NCBI GenBank assembly: GCA_034401795.1
Contig: CM067370.1
Coordinates: forward strand, 103,606,028 to 103,670,027
Direction: 5' to 3'
Length of the DNA: 64,000 bases
From: Chaetoderma sp. LZ-2023a
Taxonomy: Eukaryota; Mollusca; Caudofoveata; Chaetodermatida; Chaetodermatidae
Part shown: in pieces, positions 24,769 through 51,990 of the stretch
Position numbering within the stretch: the stretch's first letter is position 1
Layout: each line of letters begins with the position of its first letter
Notes under the pieces: generated by a model
The model's input: only the letters and a program-made list of their open reading frames with translations
Databases searched by the model: none
Told to the model about the DNA's origin: nothing
Translations under genes and position numbers: made by a program

Positions 24769-25561
24769 CATGGCGCAGAAGGCGAAAGAATTGTGTGCAC
24801 AGACTGTTTCTACTCTCCAGAGAGCATCAGCTGTTTTGCACATCAACTATTGATTGGCCAGATGCGTAATGACGTATTTTGTTTTGGGAAACCTCTAATT
24901 TAACATGACTGTAAATCACATGCATAACCTAATTACTTATTCCATTAATATATGGCAACAAATTTTAATTTGTACGTCTTTCTGTGTTATAAATTCGTTC
25001 AGAATAAAGTTTCTGTTGCTGGGTAAGGTTTTGAACACCTGAAGAAATTTAATAATGCTTGGACGAGAAGCTAGGCCATGACCTCTCTAACCCAGGGTGT
25101 GGCTAGTCAAGACAGCATAAAAAAATTCTGTTGAATTATGTCAAGCGGTAACTTACAGCAGCTGTCTTGAATTTTTTGTGTATTTACATTAAATAGATAC
25201 TATTTTTCGTCATCAGACCGTTCTTATTCTCATATGGCCCTGGAATAAGCTATGATAAATACAAAAGGATTCCCTATTGCAGGTCATACCTCAACTCAAC
25301 TCAACTTTCAACTTAAATGGCCAACCTCGATAAATGACGTCATAGGCACGGTTTACTATTAATTATACACTTTATTTCAATTTAAAGGGTTTTTAAGTGA
25401 ATTGGTATGTCGATTAGACCACAGGCCTTTGAATTTTCGTCCATCCATCCCTCTACCACATATTCCCCCTACTATATATAATATACACAAGGTGTGAAAC
25501 CTTCATCTGTGGGCACCATTGTCAGAAAGCTGATTGGTTGGTTTGTTGTCAAAGTCTTTGT
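24766..25561. other. Intergenic DNA, no feature recognised
   Basis: A/T-rich with scattered short frames. No repeat or coding signature was seen. Confidence 0.35.
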
Positions 25562-25599
25562 ATAACGCCTATGCCTCTTGCCACCTTTGCTGTTACCAT

Positions 25600-26654
25600 C
25601 TTGATTTGGTTGGGTCAGGTCAAACGTTTATCCAAATATACTCCCAAGAATTTGACAAATATGGTCTCCTCAATTTCTTTTTTGTTTATGTAGATTTTTG
25701 GAATTTCATCTTTTTTTTAGCTTGAGATTTGTAAATAACATATAATTTGTTTTGTCAACATTCAACGATAATTTGTTTATTGAAAACCAGTCAGTAATTT
25801 CTTCCATTTCCTTATTTGTTTTCTGTATAAGGTGTCTATGTTGTCATTGCAGCAAAAAGCATTTGTGTCATCAGCGAACAGTATTAATGACATGTGCTTG
25901 CATATGTTAGGTAGATCATTCATGTAAAGAAGGAACAGCAGAGGGCCAAGAATAGATCCCTGAGGAACACCACAAGTTAATTGTCTGTTTTCAGAGCATA
26001 TCTCATTATATTGTATGCATGTGTTCTTTTACTTAGGTAGTTCTGAAACCAGGTGAGTGCACTGCCGCTTATACCATAATAGGCAAGTTTTTCTAGTAAG
26101 ATCGGGTGGTTGATAGTGTCGAAAGCTTTTGAAAGGTACAAGAAGATGCCTATTATACTTTGGGGTTTTTCCAGTGATTCAATGATTTTTTCTGTCATTT
26201 CGGCTATTGCATGCGTTGTTGAATGTTTCTCACGAAATCCATATTGCGATTTGTATAAAATGGACTTTTTGTCCTGGTAATTTGTCAGTCGATTGTACAT
26301 AAGGTGCTCTAGTAACTTGGAGAAAAGTGGAAGTATGGAGACTGGTCTGTAGTTTGAGAAGTTAGTAGAATCCTTGGCTTTATAAATTGGTGCAACACAT
26401 GCTATTTTTAGTTTTGATGGGAAAATGCCTTGTGCTAGGGATAAGTTGCAAATGTGACTATGTGGGATAAGGATATCCATAACACAGGTTTTATAAATGT
26501 GCCACTTAAAACCATCGATTCCGGCACTTTTGGCTGGGTTGAGATTGTTTAGAACGTTAAAGATCTCTTCAGTGTTAGTAGGGTTAACGAAGAATGATGA
26601 TTGATAGCTGCCTGTAAGGTAATCAGAAAAATTTTCCTTGGATGTTGATTGCAT
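25600..26654 (-). pseudogene. LINE reverse transcriptase domain
   Basis: From 26654: LNPAKSAGIDGF, IACVAPIYKAKD, NYRPVSILP--SKLLE, SQYGFREKHST, then LYLSKAFDTINHPILL. Downstream, after a frameshift near 25977, come GVPQGSILGPLLFLLYMNDL and LILFADDTNAF with the catalytic FADD, then LSLNVDKTNYMLF near 25770. The first catalytic Asp is lost: LYLSKAFD replaces the usual (D)(L/F)SKAFD. Inactive. Confidence 0.85.
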
Positions 26655-27052
26655 TTTGTTCGAAAGTTCTGGTCCTATATTTACGAAATAATCATTGAAT
26701 CCATTGGCAATTACGAATTTATTGGTAATGACCTTATTCTTGTGAAGAAATTGTGTCTGTTGTGCCGTATTGGTCTTGTTTAAAAGTGATTTAATGGTTT
26801 TCCATGTCTCTTTTATGTCATTTTTAGACTGTTCAAATTTCTTGTGATGATATGTTTTCTTAGCTGTTTTTATTATTTGGTCTAATTTATTTCTATATTT
26901 TTAAACTGGATTTCATTGTAGTTAGTTTGACACTTGATAAATGTTAAGTAGAGCTGATGTTTTGTATGATAGGCAACTATTAATCCACTTGTAAGCCACG
27001 GTTTAGTTGGGTTATGCTTATATTTTTTACTTTCTTTCATTGGAAAGCTTTG

Positions 27053-27904
27053 TTAAAAAATAGTCGTGCAGATGTCATGAAATTTGTTGTAGGCATGCTC
27101 ACAAGACTGAATGTCTGTTACTATGCTCCAATCGACCTCTGACATAGATCTTTTGAATGTTTCCATGTTGACCTGACAGTAATCTCTGCATTTAAAATTT
27201 TTCTGCTCGAATTGTTTCTGGTGTGTTTGTTGTTTTTCTAGGAGAAATATAGGTAACTGATCTGAGATATCAGTTAGAAAAATTTCGACATGAGTTTTAA
27301 TGATATTGCGATTAATATTATTGCAGAATATGTTGTCAATGACAGTCACCGTAGATTCTGTTATTCTAGTTGGTTTAGTTATTGTCGGATAGTAAAAATA
27401 GGTATTTAATAAGTTAATGAAGTCTTTGGTATGACAACATTTCTGTTGCTGCAGATCAATATTGAAATCACCCTTAAGGTAGGCTGTTTTATTTTCCTTT
27501 TGTATTGTATCCAGAATTCTGCTCAAAGCTTCAATGAATTGTTTGTTGTCACTGTCAGGAGGCCTGTAGATTGTACCAACAATTTTATTTCTACCTTTTC
27601 GAATCAGAATTTCGATAAATATTGTTTCAATGTATTCTTCCATCATGGAAAAGTTTCCACGCACAGTGAATTGAATATTGTCTTTTATGTACATGCCTAC
27701 ACCACCTCCACCATCCTTGTTAATTTTGTCAGATCTGTGCTTTTCGATAAATGTATAGTTATTTTTGTTGACTAGAGTAGTAGGTGAATTTATTTTTAGC
27801 CAAGTCTCCGTAATTCCAATAATTCCAAACTGATGTGCACTCACATCTAGGAAATTATTTAACTTGTCATTGTACTTCAGTATCGATCGAGTGTTTGCGT
27901 GCAT
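27053..27904 (-). pseudogene. LINE AP-type endonuclease domain
   Basis: A 283-codon frame carrying the endonuclease/exonuclease/phosphatase fold of APE-type LINEs. Visible motifs are GIIGITETWL near the N-terminus (catalytic Glu), GGGGVGMYIKD, VGTIYRPPDSD, KGDFNIDL (catalytic GDFN) and ITDISDQLPIFL-like DISDQLP near the C-terminus in place of the usual SDH. The expected final catalytic His is Gln in this reading, so activity is doubtful. Confidence 0.85.
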
Positions 27905-28169
27905 GAGTGAGAGTGTAATGCTTTCTTTACTGTTTGTTATAAGGTCATTAAATTTGCTTGGAAGCGTATAGTTACACGTTTGCAGACGTATGGATAAGTC
28001 AGTCTAGCATCTTTTGAGTTGATGTCTCTATATGTGTGGGTGTTAGGTTTGAAGGGATTTAGAATTAGGTTTGTATGTGCTCTATGTAGTTATATTCAAC
28101 ATGTGGATTCATGATTGCAAGTGTGTAGTCAGTATCATCATTAATGTGATTGAAAGGGAATACAGATGT

Positions 28170-28343
28170 GTTGCAGTTTAGACACCACCATGCTTGGTCA
28201 TCTAACTCAAGATGGAGATAATCAGAAGCAGTGAGTTTAGAACATCTTTAGTGAACCCACTCCGAACACAAGTCACATAATAAGGCTTTTGGATTAGTTC
28301 TAACAGGTCTCTTACAGGACGAGCAGGGGAATTTGGTTGGCAT
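28170..28343 (-). pseudogene. PHD-like zinc finger at the LINE N-terminus
   Basis: From ATG 28343: MPTKFPCSSCKRPV, then LLCDLCSEWVH, one in-frame TAA, then CSKL and WWCLNCN. The Cys/His spacing (two CX2C pairs, WVH, C, WWCxxC) fits a PHD-type C4HC3 finger, known from the N-terminal part of CR1-like LINE proteins. Confidence 0.7.
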
Positions 28344-28550
28344 GGTAGGGATAGAAGAAGAAAAAAGCCAAAACAACTATGGTTGGAAAGAGTTTAAGGG
28401 AGGAAGATGCCAGAGATATTTTCCTTGTCTTGGCAAGACTATACACGGCTTAGTTTCAATCAGCAAAAATATTCTGCGTTGCTGTTACATGTACACAACT
28501 GAAAATCTAGATGATGAGAGCTGATCATTGGTTGGGATAGGTAATGATAA

Positions 28551-28761
28551 TTAACCCTTTAAGCCTTGAATTTGTTCAAGAAAAAGTCAATTTGCAGACC
28601 TTGAGAAGACCACTTCCTACAACTACCACTGGAGTGATAGGCTCAGTTATCGAGCCAGTCATTCCATTTGCACATCCTCAAAAGTAGTCCTCTCCTGGTC
28701 CGCAAACTGACATTTCTCAAAACAACTACAGAAGCTGCTGGTATGGGTGTCAAAGGGTTAA
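28551..28761. repeat. TTAA-ended palindromic MITE (clear full-length copy, 211 bp)
   Basis: It starts TTAACCCTTTAAG and ends TCAAAGGGTTAA, giving terminal inverted repeats with TTAA at both ends. The inner part is an imperfect palindrome of the GCAGACC...AAAGTAGTCCTCTCCTGGTCCGCAAA type. TTAA target sites with CCC-starting ends are characteristic of piggyBac-type transposons; no transposase is encoded. Confidence 0.7.
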
Positions 28762-28949
28762 TAATAATGACGAATGCTAATAATAGTGGTCTATGGTCAT
28801 CTTAAAGTATCCATTAGTAGTCCGGTGGAGGTCATCTCTGAAAATCAACAACTGAAACAGCTGAATCAACTAGTCGAGCCAGCGGTTACAGTGGCGGATT
28901 ACCAGGAATAACCTTCATGACCCCAGATGAGCAAGAAAATTAGATTATT

Positions 28950-29620
28950 TACCATTTTCAGCCCAGTGAAGGGCATTTGGGAGGCCAATAGAAGACTATT
29001 TTTGGAATTGTATCACTGGAATGCCTGGTTCGATTCTCGGGCAAGTCATTCCAGTGATACATCCACAAAAAACAGTCTTCCAGTGGCCTTTAATTGGGCA
29101 TACATTCACAGAGCAAAATGACAATTTTTGTGACCGATGTTATTAAAAAAGTAAATTAGCGTTTGGAATTGACCATTTTCAGTCCAGTGAGGGGCATTTG
29201 GGAGGCGAATAGAAGACTATTTTCGGAATTGTAACACTGGAATGCCTGGCTCGAGTCTCGAGCAAGTCCTTCCAGTGATACATCCTAAAAAAACAGTCTT
29301 CCCTTGGCCTTTAAATGGACATACATTAACAGAGCAAAATGACCATTTTTGTGACCAATGTTATTAAAAAAAGTAAATAAGTGGTTGGAATTGACCATTT
29401 GCAGCCCAGTGAAGGGCATTTGGGAGGCCAATAGAAGACTATTTTTTTAATTGGATCACTGGAATGCCTGCCTCGATTCTCGGGCAAGTCATTCCAGTGA
29501 TACATCCTCAAAAAAACAGTCTGCCCTTGGCCTTTAATTGGACATACATTAACAGAGCAAAATGACAATTTTCGTGACCGATGTTATTAAAAACAAGTAA
29601 ATAAGAGGTTGGAATTTACC
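28950..29620. repeat. Three tandem copies of a 220-bp palindrome-containing unit
   Basis: Units begin near 28950, 29165 and 29395 with GACCATTT-CAGCCCAGTGA. Each contains a foldback GGCCAATAGAAGACTATTTTT...ATCACTGGAATGCCTG / CATTCCAGTGATACATCC...AACAGTCTTCC. The core is the same MITE as above. A single related unit lies at about 31062-31285. Confidence 0.8.
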
Positions 29621-29734
29621 TATTTTATACAGTTGAAGTTTTTCACAATTATTCGAGTATGCTGATTAGCAGCTGAAATAGCTGAGTAATCGCGATCGAT
29701 TATTTAAGAATAATTTTGATTACTCGATTAAGCA

Positions 29735-31740
29735 GCTTAGATATAAATTACCAAAACATATAACAGCAAGGATATTGATGGCGAAAGCTGTGACGGTGTT
29801 TAGGGAAAATCCATTCGCAAGCCAAGAGAAGACCATTCCAGAAAATGCATCACTGGAATGCCCGGAGCCGGGCATTCCAGTAATACACCTCCAATAAAAA
29901 TCATCTCCCGGCCTGCAAGTGGACACACATTTATTGATCAAAATGTCCACGATTGGTGTCGGCAGAGAAATGGGAGACAATATTTTTGAGCAGGGTAGAG
30001 AGAATTAATCAGGGAACAGGAAGGTTAAACAAGTTCATCTTACATTCGCAAGCGTGACATCAGATTTTAAAGCAAATTTAAAATAGCACACATATTACCT
30101 GAGTAACACATTACAAAGGACAATAATTAGCCAAAGATCAAATAGAAGGCAAATAATTAAAAAGATAAATAAAAAAAAAATAAAAAATAGAAACGATGAC
30201 AGGAAATGTGACATCAGATTTTGAAAAATATATGAAACAACACACATATAATGTACACTAGAAATGACAATAGGATGGCAGTATGTGGCCTGAGTAAAAA
30301 ATGGTCGGCAACTAAACAAAATAAGCTTAGATTTTAGAGTAAGAGCAGACATCAGGATAAACAAAATGCAGAAAAAGCTGGAGGGTTACAAACACCTCCA
30401 AAAAATGGTGGGCAACAAATCAAAATAAACTTAGATTTTAGAGCAAAAGCAGACATCAAAATAAGCTGGAGGTTTACACAGACACTTGATGCCACAGTGT
30501 GAAAAACATTTAGAATACCTGCAGTGGTAGATCTATCAACTATCAGGCCTTTGTGCCAACCTCATGTCATTATATCTGGTGACTGTGCTGTTGTCTGGAG
30601 AGTGAAAGAATAAACAACGTATACATATACATGTCGATTCAGCAGAGTTTATTATATTTTCTGACTTATGAATATGACCAGCAGCTGTTATTTTTTTTCT
30701 AGTTTCTCTAGATCATCTACAGTAGAAATAAGTCAATTTGCAGACCATCCGAAGACTATTTCAGAAAATTTACCACTGGAATGACTGGCTCGGTTATTGA
30801 GTCAGTCATTCCAGCTGTAGACTTCCAAAAATAGTTCTATCCTGGTCCGCAAGTAGGCATCTCTGAATACTACTAAAGGAGCCACTGATATGAGTGTTAA
30901 GTGGTTAATAATAATGACGAATGCTAATCATCGTGGTCTATGGTCATCTTAAAGTGTCAATTATCAGCCCAGTGGAGGTCACCTCTGGAACTCCACAACT
31001 GAAATAGCTGGTTCAGCTAATCGAGCTCTTCTAGACCGCAAATGAGCAAGAGATTGGATTGTTTTGCTCTGTAAGCGAGGGGCATTGGCAGACCAATAGA
31101 GGACTATTTTTGGAACTCTATCACTGGAATGCCTGGCTTGTTTCTCGAGCCAGTCATCCCAGTGATACATCCCCATGAACAGTCCTCCCTCTGCCCTCAA
31201 ATGGACGTACATTCACAGAGCAAAATAACAATTTTCGTGACCGATGTTATTAAAAAAATTAATTAAGACGTAGGAATTGACCTCTTTTATGTAGTGGACA
31301 TTTTTCATGATCATTCGATTATATAATTTTTTGTCATATACATTCATGGTTACAAAAAATAATCATGATTTTCTATTTAATCACGTAATCGTGCAATTCT
31401 ACTAGCTAGTGGTTTTTTTGTGCTATATAGCGATACTATAGATAAGCTTCATTACTATGTATGGTATTACTTAACTATTTATTGGTTGGACTGGCCAAAG
31501 ATAGCCTCTATTGCTCTCTTGGACAATATCCATTTGACGCACATGGAAGGCCACCACTTATGATTGTGGAAATAGTTGAAATAGCTGGCTCGGAAATCGA
31601 GATTACTCGATTAATCAATTTGGGTACAAGTTACCAAGGTATAAGAGTAAAGGATGTCAATGGCGAAAGCTGTAACGGTGTTTAGAGACGTCCAATTTGC
31701 AGGCCAAGAGAAGACCATCCCATGAAAATGTACCACTGGA
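29735..31740. repeat. Second half of a segmental duplication of MITE-rich DNA
   Basis: The order MITE, AATAATAATGACGAATGCTAAT spacer, 220-bp unit, TCGATTA-like stretch, GGCGAAAGCTGTRACGGTGTTTAG motif, MITE occurs twice: 28551-29990 and about 30735-31740. The second has one 220-bp unit instead of three. Between them (29990-30700) is A-rich DNA with no gene. Confidence 0.65.
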
Positions 31741-32689
31741 ATTTTGTAGTAGTAGTAGTATAGTGGGTGGTTGTTATGATAGTAGCTATTGTAGTTCCTA
31801 CTACAGGAGGAATATACAGAGCAAGAGGAAAACAAATGAAAACGACGAAATTGGCTTCTTTTATTTAAGCCATATATTTAAAATACATGCATTTATTCGT
31901 TATGGAATAAAATATCATATTTGGTATTTAATATGGATTCCATTGATGCTTCTCCAAACTAGTTGGGTAATTAAAATGTAATGACACCAGTTTTCGTAAC
32001 CCAACACCGAGTCTGCACTTTTAAAGATCGGCTTGACAAGCACTTTACAACCAGTGTTCCTCATTTGCGTCCTTTTGCCCGTATGGTAGGGCTTCATGGT
32101 ATTATAAAAATGAATATCGATATCGATATCAATTTTCATATTGGTATACATTTAATACCAGTATTATTCCGATTGGAAAAATGGAGTGAGCCTTGAGTAG
32201 TACGATTCCATATTCAATGTACATCCGTGCTGCTTAAATAGTCGCCGCAAATCTCCACAATAAAACCAAGAAATTACATGAATCATGATATTAAATGCTA
32301 AATTTTAACTGTCTTCTGTTAAATCATATCCCAAAATGGCTGAAACTCCCCCCAAATCATCCCTACACATGATTTGAATTTGCCACACAATTACAACTAT
32401 TTCCGCGTGGAGATCGCGAGATACCGGTAACCAGTGACTATTTCGTCCCGTATAAACTCGCCCAGTGAAACTGCGAACGGCTAAAGCTGTTGATATTTGA
32501 CTGACAAATATCAATGTTATGAGTCAAACACGTTGGATAAGAATGTAAACATACATTTTACTAATTTTCCTGGCTATCTGCACTGATGGCCTACCACTTG
32601 GGGAATGCGCTTCCAACCAGTAAAATGCAACATGATGAGCCTAACTAGAAAAAAAAAACCCCATCAAATTCGACTACATGCTATAAGGA
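31741..32689. other. Intergenic A/T-rich DNA, no gene recognised
   Basis: Short overlapping frames only. Small repeats (GTA at 31745-31760, ATCGAT at 32115-32130) are present. No domain was found. Confidence 0.35.
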
Positions 32690-33084
32690 ACGAGTCTAAG
32701 TTTTGTTTCATCAGTAAAGTACTTGGGCGTCAACATCACCAATGACCTAAGCTGGAACAAACACATCACTGAGATCTTCAGCAAATCATACAGAACTTTA
32801 GGACTATTGCGGAGAAATTTATCATTCTGTTCCCAAGAAATTGGACTTCAATCATACATGGGACTGATTAGACCAGTTCTGGAGTATGCAAGTACAGTTT
32901 GGGACCCTCATCAGATAACTTCAGGACAAACTAGAAAATGTGCAAAAACGTTGAGCTATATTTATCACCTCAAACTATTGCTACGAACCAGGCAGTATGA
33001 CAAATATAATGGAAACCCTAAAACTCCCACCGATGTCAGACAGAAGGAAACAAAACCGCCATATCTTGTTCTACAAAACTACAG
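32690..33084 (+). pseudogene. LINE family B, C-terminal part, left half (interrupted by family A)
   Basis: It encodes the post-RT part of a CR1/jockey-like LINE: KYLGVNI-NDLSWNKHI, LGLLRRNL, LQSYMGLIRPVLEYASTVWDPH, then after a frameshift MTNIMETLKLPPMSDRRKQ and FYK. It stops near 33084, where family A begins. The remaining tail of family B reappears at 35166-35364. Confidence 0.75.
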
Positions 33085-34903
33085 ATTACACACTCTACAA
33101 AATTGCTAGAAACAAAGCAACAGCATGCATCAGAAAATCAAAACAGACATTTGAACGTAAAGTGGCAACTGAAAGTAAGAAAAATCCTAAAGCCTTTTGG
33201 AACTATGTCAAGATTAAAACAGTTCTACGTGAATCAATTAGCAAGCTACGTAACCCTGCAAACGACACCATGACCACAGATGATACAGAAAAAGCAAACA
33301 TTCTCAACACATTTTTCTCAAACATGTTCACTCCAGAAAATCTTTTTTCTACACCAATGATTAACCCCAGAAACAATGGTACCATACTAAAAGACATATT
33401 AATAACACCTATTGCCATCGAAAATAAACTAAAAGGACTCAACCCCAACAAAAGCAATGGCCCGGATGAAATACCAGTGAGAATACTAAAAGAAGCTGCT
33501 AAAGAAATTAGTACACCACTATGCATAATTTTCAACAAGTCTCTTGAAGAAGGCATTTTACCCGACATCTGGAAAATGGCAAATGTATGCTGCATACACA
33601 AAAAAGGCTCCAAGAATGACCCAAGCAACTACAGACCAATCAGTCTCACTTCTACATTATGCAAGGTCCTAGAATCTTTTATAAGAGACAGTATTGTAAA
33701 TTTCCTGGAAACGGCTAATCTATTTACCAAATGTCAGCATGGATTTAGACGTAAAAGATCATGTAAAACTCAACTACTAGAATACCTGGAGGATTTAACA
33801 GCCATGCTTGACTCAAACGAACCTGTCGATGCAATATATTTAGACTTCAAAAGCTTTCGATACTGTGCCACACCAACGACTCCAAACAAAACTGAGAAGC
33901 TATGGTATTGGCGAAAATTTAGTAAAATGGATAGGGAACGACTTAAGCAACAGGAGCCAGAGAGTTAGAATTAATGATGCATCATCGGACTGGATTGAGG
34001 TGACCAGCGGCGTGCCACAAGGAAGTGTTCTAGGACCTATACTTTTTCTGATATATATAAATGACCTACCTGATCGATTAACCTGCCACTGCAAAATATT
34101 TGCAGATGATACAAAGATGTACGGCAACCCAGCTACCAGTCAGATTCAGGAAAACATAAATAAAGTATGTAAATGGTCGCAGACATGGCAACTATCTTTC
34201 AACACAGACAAAACGCATGTCATGCACTTCGGCAGAAATAACCCTCAAACCAAATACTATATGACAGATACACCTGATCCACATCCTGTATCAACATCAG
34301 ATGTAGAAAAAGATTTGGGGGTTCATGTCGACAGAAACCTCTCTTTTGACACACATATAGGGAACATTGTATCCAAGGCAAACAGTACAATAGGACTAAT
34401 CAAGAGAACATTGATCAATCTACTTTCACGCTACTATACAAATCACTTGTGCGACCCATTCTTGAATACTGCAACTCGGCATGGTCTCCAAGACTGAAAA
34501 GGCAATCGCAGCTATTAGAAAGAGTACAACGCAGAGCAACAAAACTTGTCCCACAAATCAGAGGTATAGCTACACAGAAAGACTTGAAGCCCTAAATCTA
34601 ATGTCACTGAAATATAGACGGTTTCGTGGAGATTTGATTGAAACATTCAAACTCATCAAAGATCTATATAATATTGATAAGAACTACTTTTTCGAACTGT
34701 CCAATGTTACACGGACCAGAGGTCATAGGCTCAAGCTCAACATAAAACGTAGCAGCAAAGATATTCGGAAGCACTCCTTCGCAAATAGAGTGGCACCACA
34801 TTGGAATTCACTGCCAACAACAATAGTCGAAGCAACCACAGTCGAAATATTCAAGGGCAAACTAGACATCTTTTTCAAAGAAAGAATATTTGAATTCGAC
34901 TGA
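33076..34903 (+). pseudogene. Reverse transcriptase and tail of LINE family A
   Basis: RT motifs in order: KSNGPDEIPVRILKEAA (about 33450), YRPISLTS--CKVLE (about 33630), QHGFRRKRSCKTQL (about 33740), AIYLDF at 33835, frameshift, KAFDTVPH, GVPQGSVLGPILFLIYINDLP (about 34010), KIFADDTKMY (about 34095, catalytic FADD) and LGVHVDRNLSF (about 34315). A second frameshift near 34450 leads to the tail YRRFRGDLIETFKL, TRTRGHRLKL, VAPHWNSLPTTIVEA, and the stop at 34901-34903. Two frameshifts make it inactive. Confidence 0.85.
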
Positions 34904-35160
34904 CCACAATTAATTGTGGTGTGGCTTTGGACGTTGCTGTTACACATATGTTTATACAACATATGTGAGCCGTCAATTCCCAAAGTCATAATACAATTAT
35001 TACATCACAGTGGACTAATCTTGGAACAGCCTGTGCATCTACATGAACATGCACACATGAAGATAGCTACACGTGTTATATCCAGACCAGGGTTGCCTGC
35101 GTACTGAGGCAATAACAAGCCAATGGCTTATGCCTTGTAAATTGATGATGATAATGATGA
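33076..35160 (+). mobile_element. LINE family A, 5'-truncated copy with 3' end
   Basis: It runs from the connector (ARNKATACIRKSKQ-FE) through RT to the C-terminal tail, 3' UTR and a terminal (GAT)n-like tail TTGATGATGATAATGATGA at 35142-35160, typical of CR1-type 3' ends. A short copy of its tail lies at 2394-3045. It lacks the endonuclease and the ORF start. Confidence 0.82.
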
Positions 35161-35364
35161 AAGGTCTACAGCAACAAGCAAAAATATCATTAGACAGTCT
35201 AACAGATACCAATTCGGAAAACCAAAAACATGCACAACAGCCCCTTCAACCAAATTTACGCAAGAACTGACGTCTTTAAATTCGGGTTTATTCCCAGTAC
35301 GATAAGGGATTGGAACAAACTATCGCAGGATCTTCTAAGCAGTTCAGAATACTCAGCTACTTGA
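35161..35364 (+). pseudogene. LINE family B, C-terminal tail, right half
   Basis: In the final frame it reads ARTDVFKFGFIPSTIRDWNKL and ends SSSEYSAT-stop at 35364. This is the usual end of these LINE proteins and the piece missing from the family B fragment at 32690. CTACAG occurs at 33079-33084 and 35166-35171 and may be the target duplication made when family A inserted. Confidence 0.65.
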
Positions 35365-35404
35365 CGAATGCGCGGCTAAAATAATGCATTTATCAGGGTG
35401 GAAC

Positions 35405-35600
35405 TAAAAGGTAAGTAGATGTCAGAGGTAGTAGCAGTGTCTGGAAGGTCATTGATGAAGTTTGTGAATAGCAGTGTGCCTAGGATGGAACCTTGGTGGA
35501 TGCCACTGACTACATCATCCCATCGAGGGGTATTACCACTGATTACGACCTTCTACATGCAGTTGGACAGGAAGGCATTGATCTAGTTGTGGATTTTTCC
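35405..35600 (-). pseudogene. LINE reverse transcriptase scrap, opposite strand
   Basis: On the - strand it reads WDDVVSGIHQGSILGTLLF then NFINDLPDTAT, the RT block before FADD. The catalytic FADD is not present, and the fragment is about 65 codons with stops on either side. Confidence 0.7.
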
Positions 35601-35619
35601 AGATGCCAAAGGACATATT

Positions 35620-36050
35620 CATTGTAAATATTCAGTAAACAAACTAACTGACTATTTTTATTCAGTCGTGCCTGAACATCACTTTATTATTAATCTTAAA
35701 CTGTTATTGACGCCATTTTGTCACTTTTGCAACTAATTTGACTTGAATCTGTTGGTTCACAGTTAAATTAGTTTTAAAAGATTCAATTAGCTACCTGTAT
35801 GGTGGCTTTTACAGAAGATTGCAAAACTATAGGTGGTGCATGTACCTCTATGATTGAGCGTGTATTACCGAGGCATACAGCCTACATGCTTAGGTTCTTT
35901 TCTGATTGGTTGAAAAGAAAATCATGACAGCCTTCATAGACTAGAGAACTATATCTTATTTTGATGGCATGATTTAAAAGCTTAAAATGCCATGCATGGT
36001 GTATAGCCTTTTATATCACCTGAAAAGTTTTTATGAGGTGATGTTAGTTT
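35620..36050. other. Intergenic DNA upstream of METTL1 with one palindrome remnant
   Basis: A decayed copy of the AACTAATTTGACT...AGTTAAATTAGTTTTAAAA palindrome lies at about 35727-35790. Nothing else is recognised. Confidence 0.4.
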
Positions 36051-36567
36051 TTAGCCCATCTGGCCTGAAAGGCCAAGTAATCTTATGCCATGGTGACCGT
36101 CCGTCGTGTGTCCGTCCATCATCTGACAACTTTTCCTTTAAATGGCTTCTTCTCAAGAACCACTGAGCCAATTTGAATTATATTTGACAGGAAGCATCCT
36201 CAGGCCATAGGGATCCAAGTTTGTTCAAACGAAGCCGCTCGGTCAATTTTGCCAGCGGACGTCTTGGACTTTGGCTGATTTTTAGAAACGTCTTTAAAAA
36301 AATCTTTAAAAAGTCTATGGAAAGTTGATATGTCAAAAAACATATCCGCAATGAGTCAATAAAAATTTAGCGTTTTTGCTGGACATCTGTTATTTTCTGC
36401 AGATTTCTGAGAAAATCTTAGCTGGGCCAATTTTAATAAAACTTGGCTGAACCATCTTCACAGAAACTAAATTGTTAAATTTTTCCAGTGAACATCTTGT
36501 TTCGTTCGTTTGTGCCAGTGGCCAATAATTCCAAGTAAGCGATACAGACCCCTTGTGCCTCTTGTTT
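36051..36567 (-). mobile_element. Short hairpin-ended (HINE-like) element just upstream of METTL1
   Basis: On the - strand it begins with AACAAGAGGCACAAGGGG-type sequence at 36567 and ends in the hairpin GGCCTTTCAGGCC near 36071-36083 followed by GGGCTAA at 36051. About 520 bp, non-coding. Same family as 37523-39931 and 60631-63332. It lies 184 bases from the METTL1 start codon. Confidence 0.65.
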
Positions 36568-36750
36568 CTTTTGTCAGCATATCCATACATACGATTCACT
36601 AACCATGTGATTATGCTTTGTCTCGTTCTAAATTGAAAATGTTTACTTATTTCCTAACTTTATTTTTCAGATTTCTGTCATATAATTTGCTCATTGGTAT
36701 GTGAGCAGCCAGAGGAGGCTTGACAGATTGACACTTAGTGACCGGGAAGC

Positions 36751-51808
<15,058 letters not shown>

Positions 51809-51990
51809 CCATGTTTAGAGTAACTAGATCTGTGTTCTGTGTTTTGCTTCAGTTGCATTCTCACCAGCAGCACTGTTCGTTTTGCCAGTTTACGTTCTGC
51901 CCAGTTCGATACTATATAGATATGTTTTTAAGAAATGGTTGTAACCAGTGGTGGTGGCTTTTAACAAGTTTACCCATAGACGCTTTCTGC

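Larger units (their letters stand above)
25562..28343 (-). mobile_element. CR1/jockey-like LINE with PHD finger, endonuclease and RT (dead, 3' end lost)
   Basis: Reading leftward on the - strand: a Cys/His-rich PHD-type finger (28343-28170), an apurinic-type endonuclease (27904-27053), a connector, and reverse transcriptase (26654 to about 25600). The order matches the single long ORF of CR1-like LINEs. The RT loses homology soon after a LGVYLDKR-like motif near 25600, so the C-terminal tail and 3' UTR are missing. Frameshifts and stops interrupt all parts. Confidence 0.85.

Noticed and set aside
29020-29050. T-arm-like GGTTCGATTCTC as part of a tRNA gene
   Set aside because: It is the centre of a palindromic repeat. 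No acceptor stem or anticodon arm can be placed.
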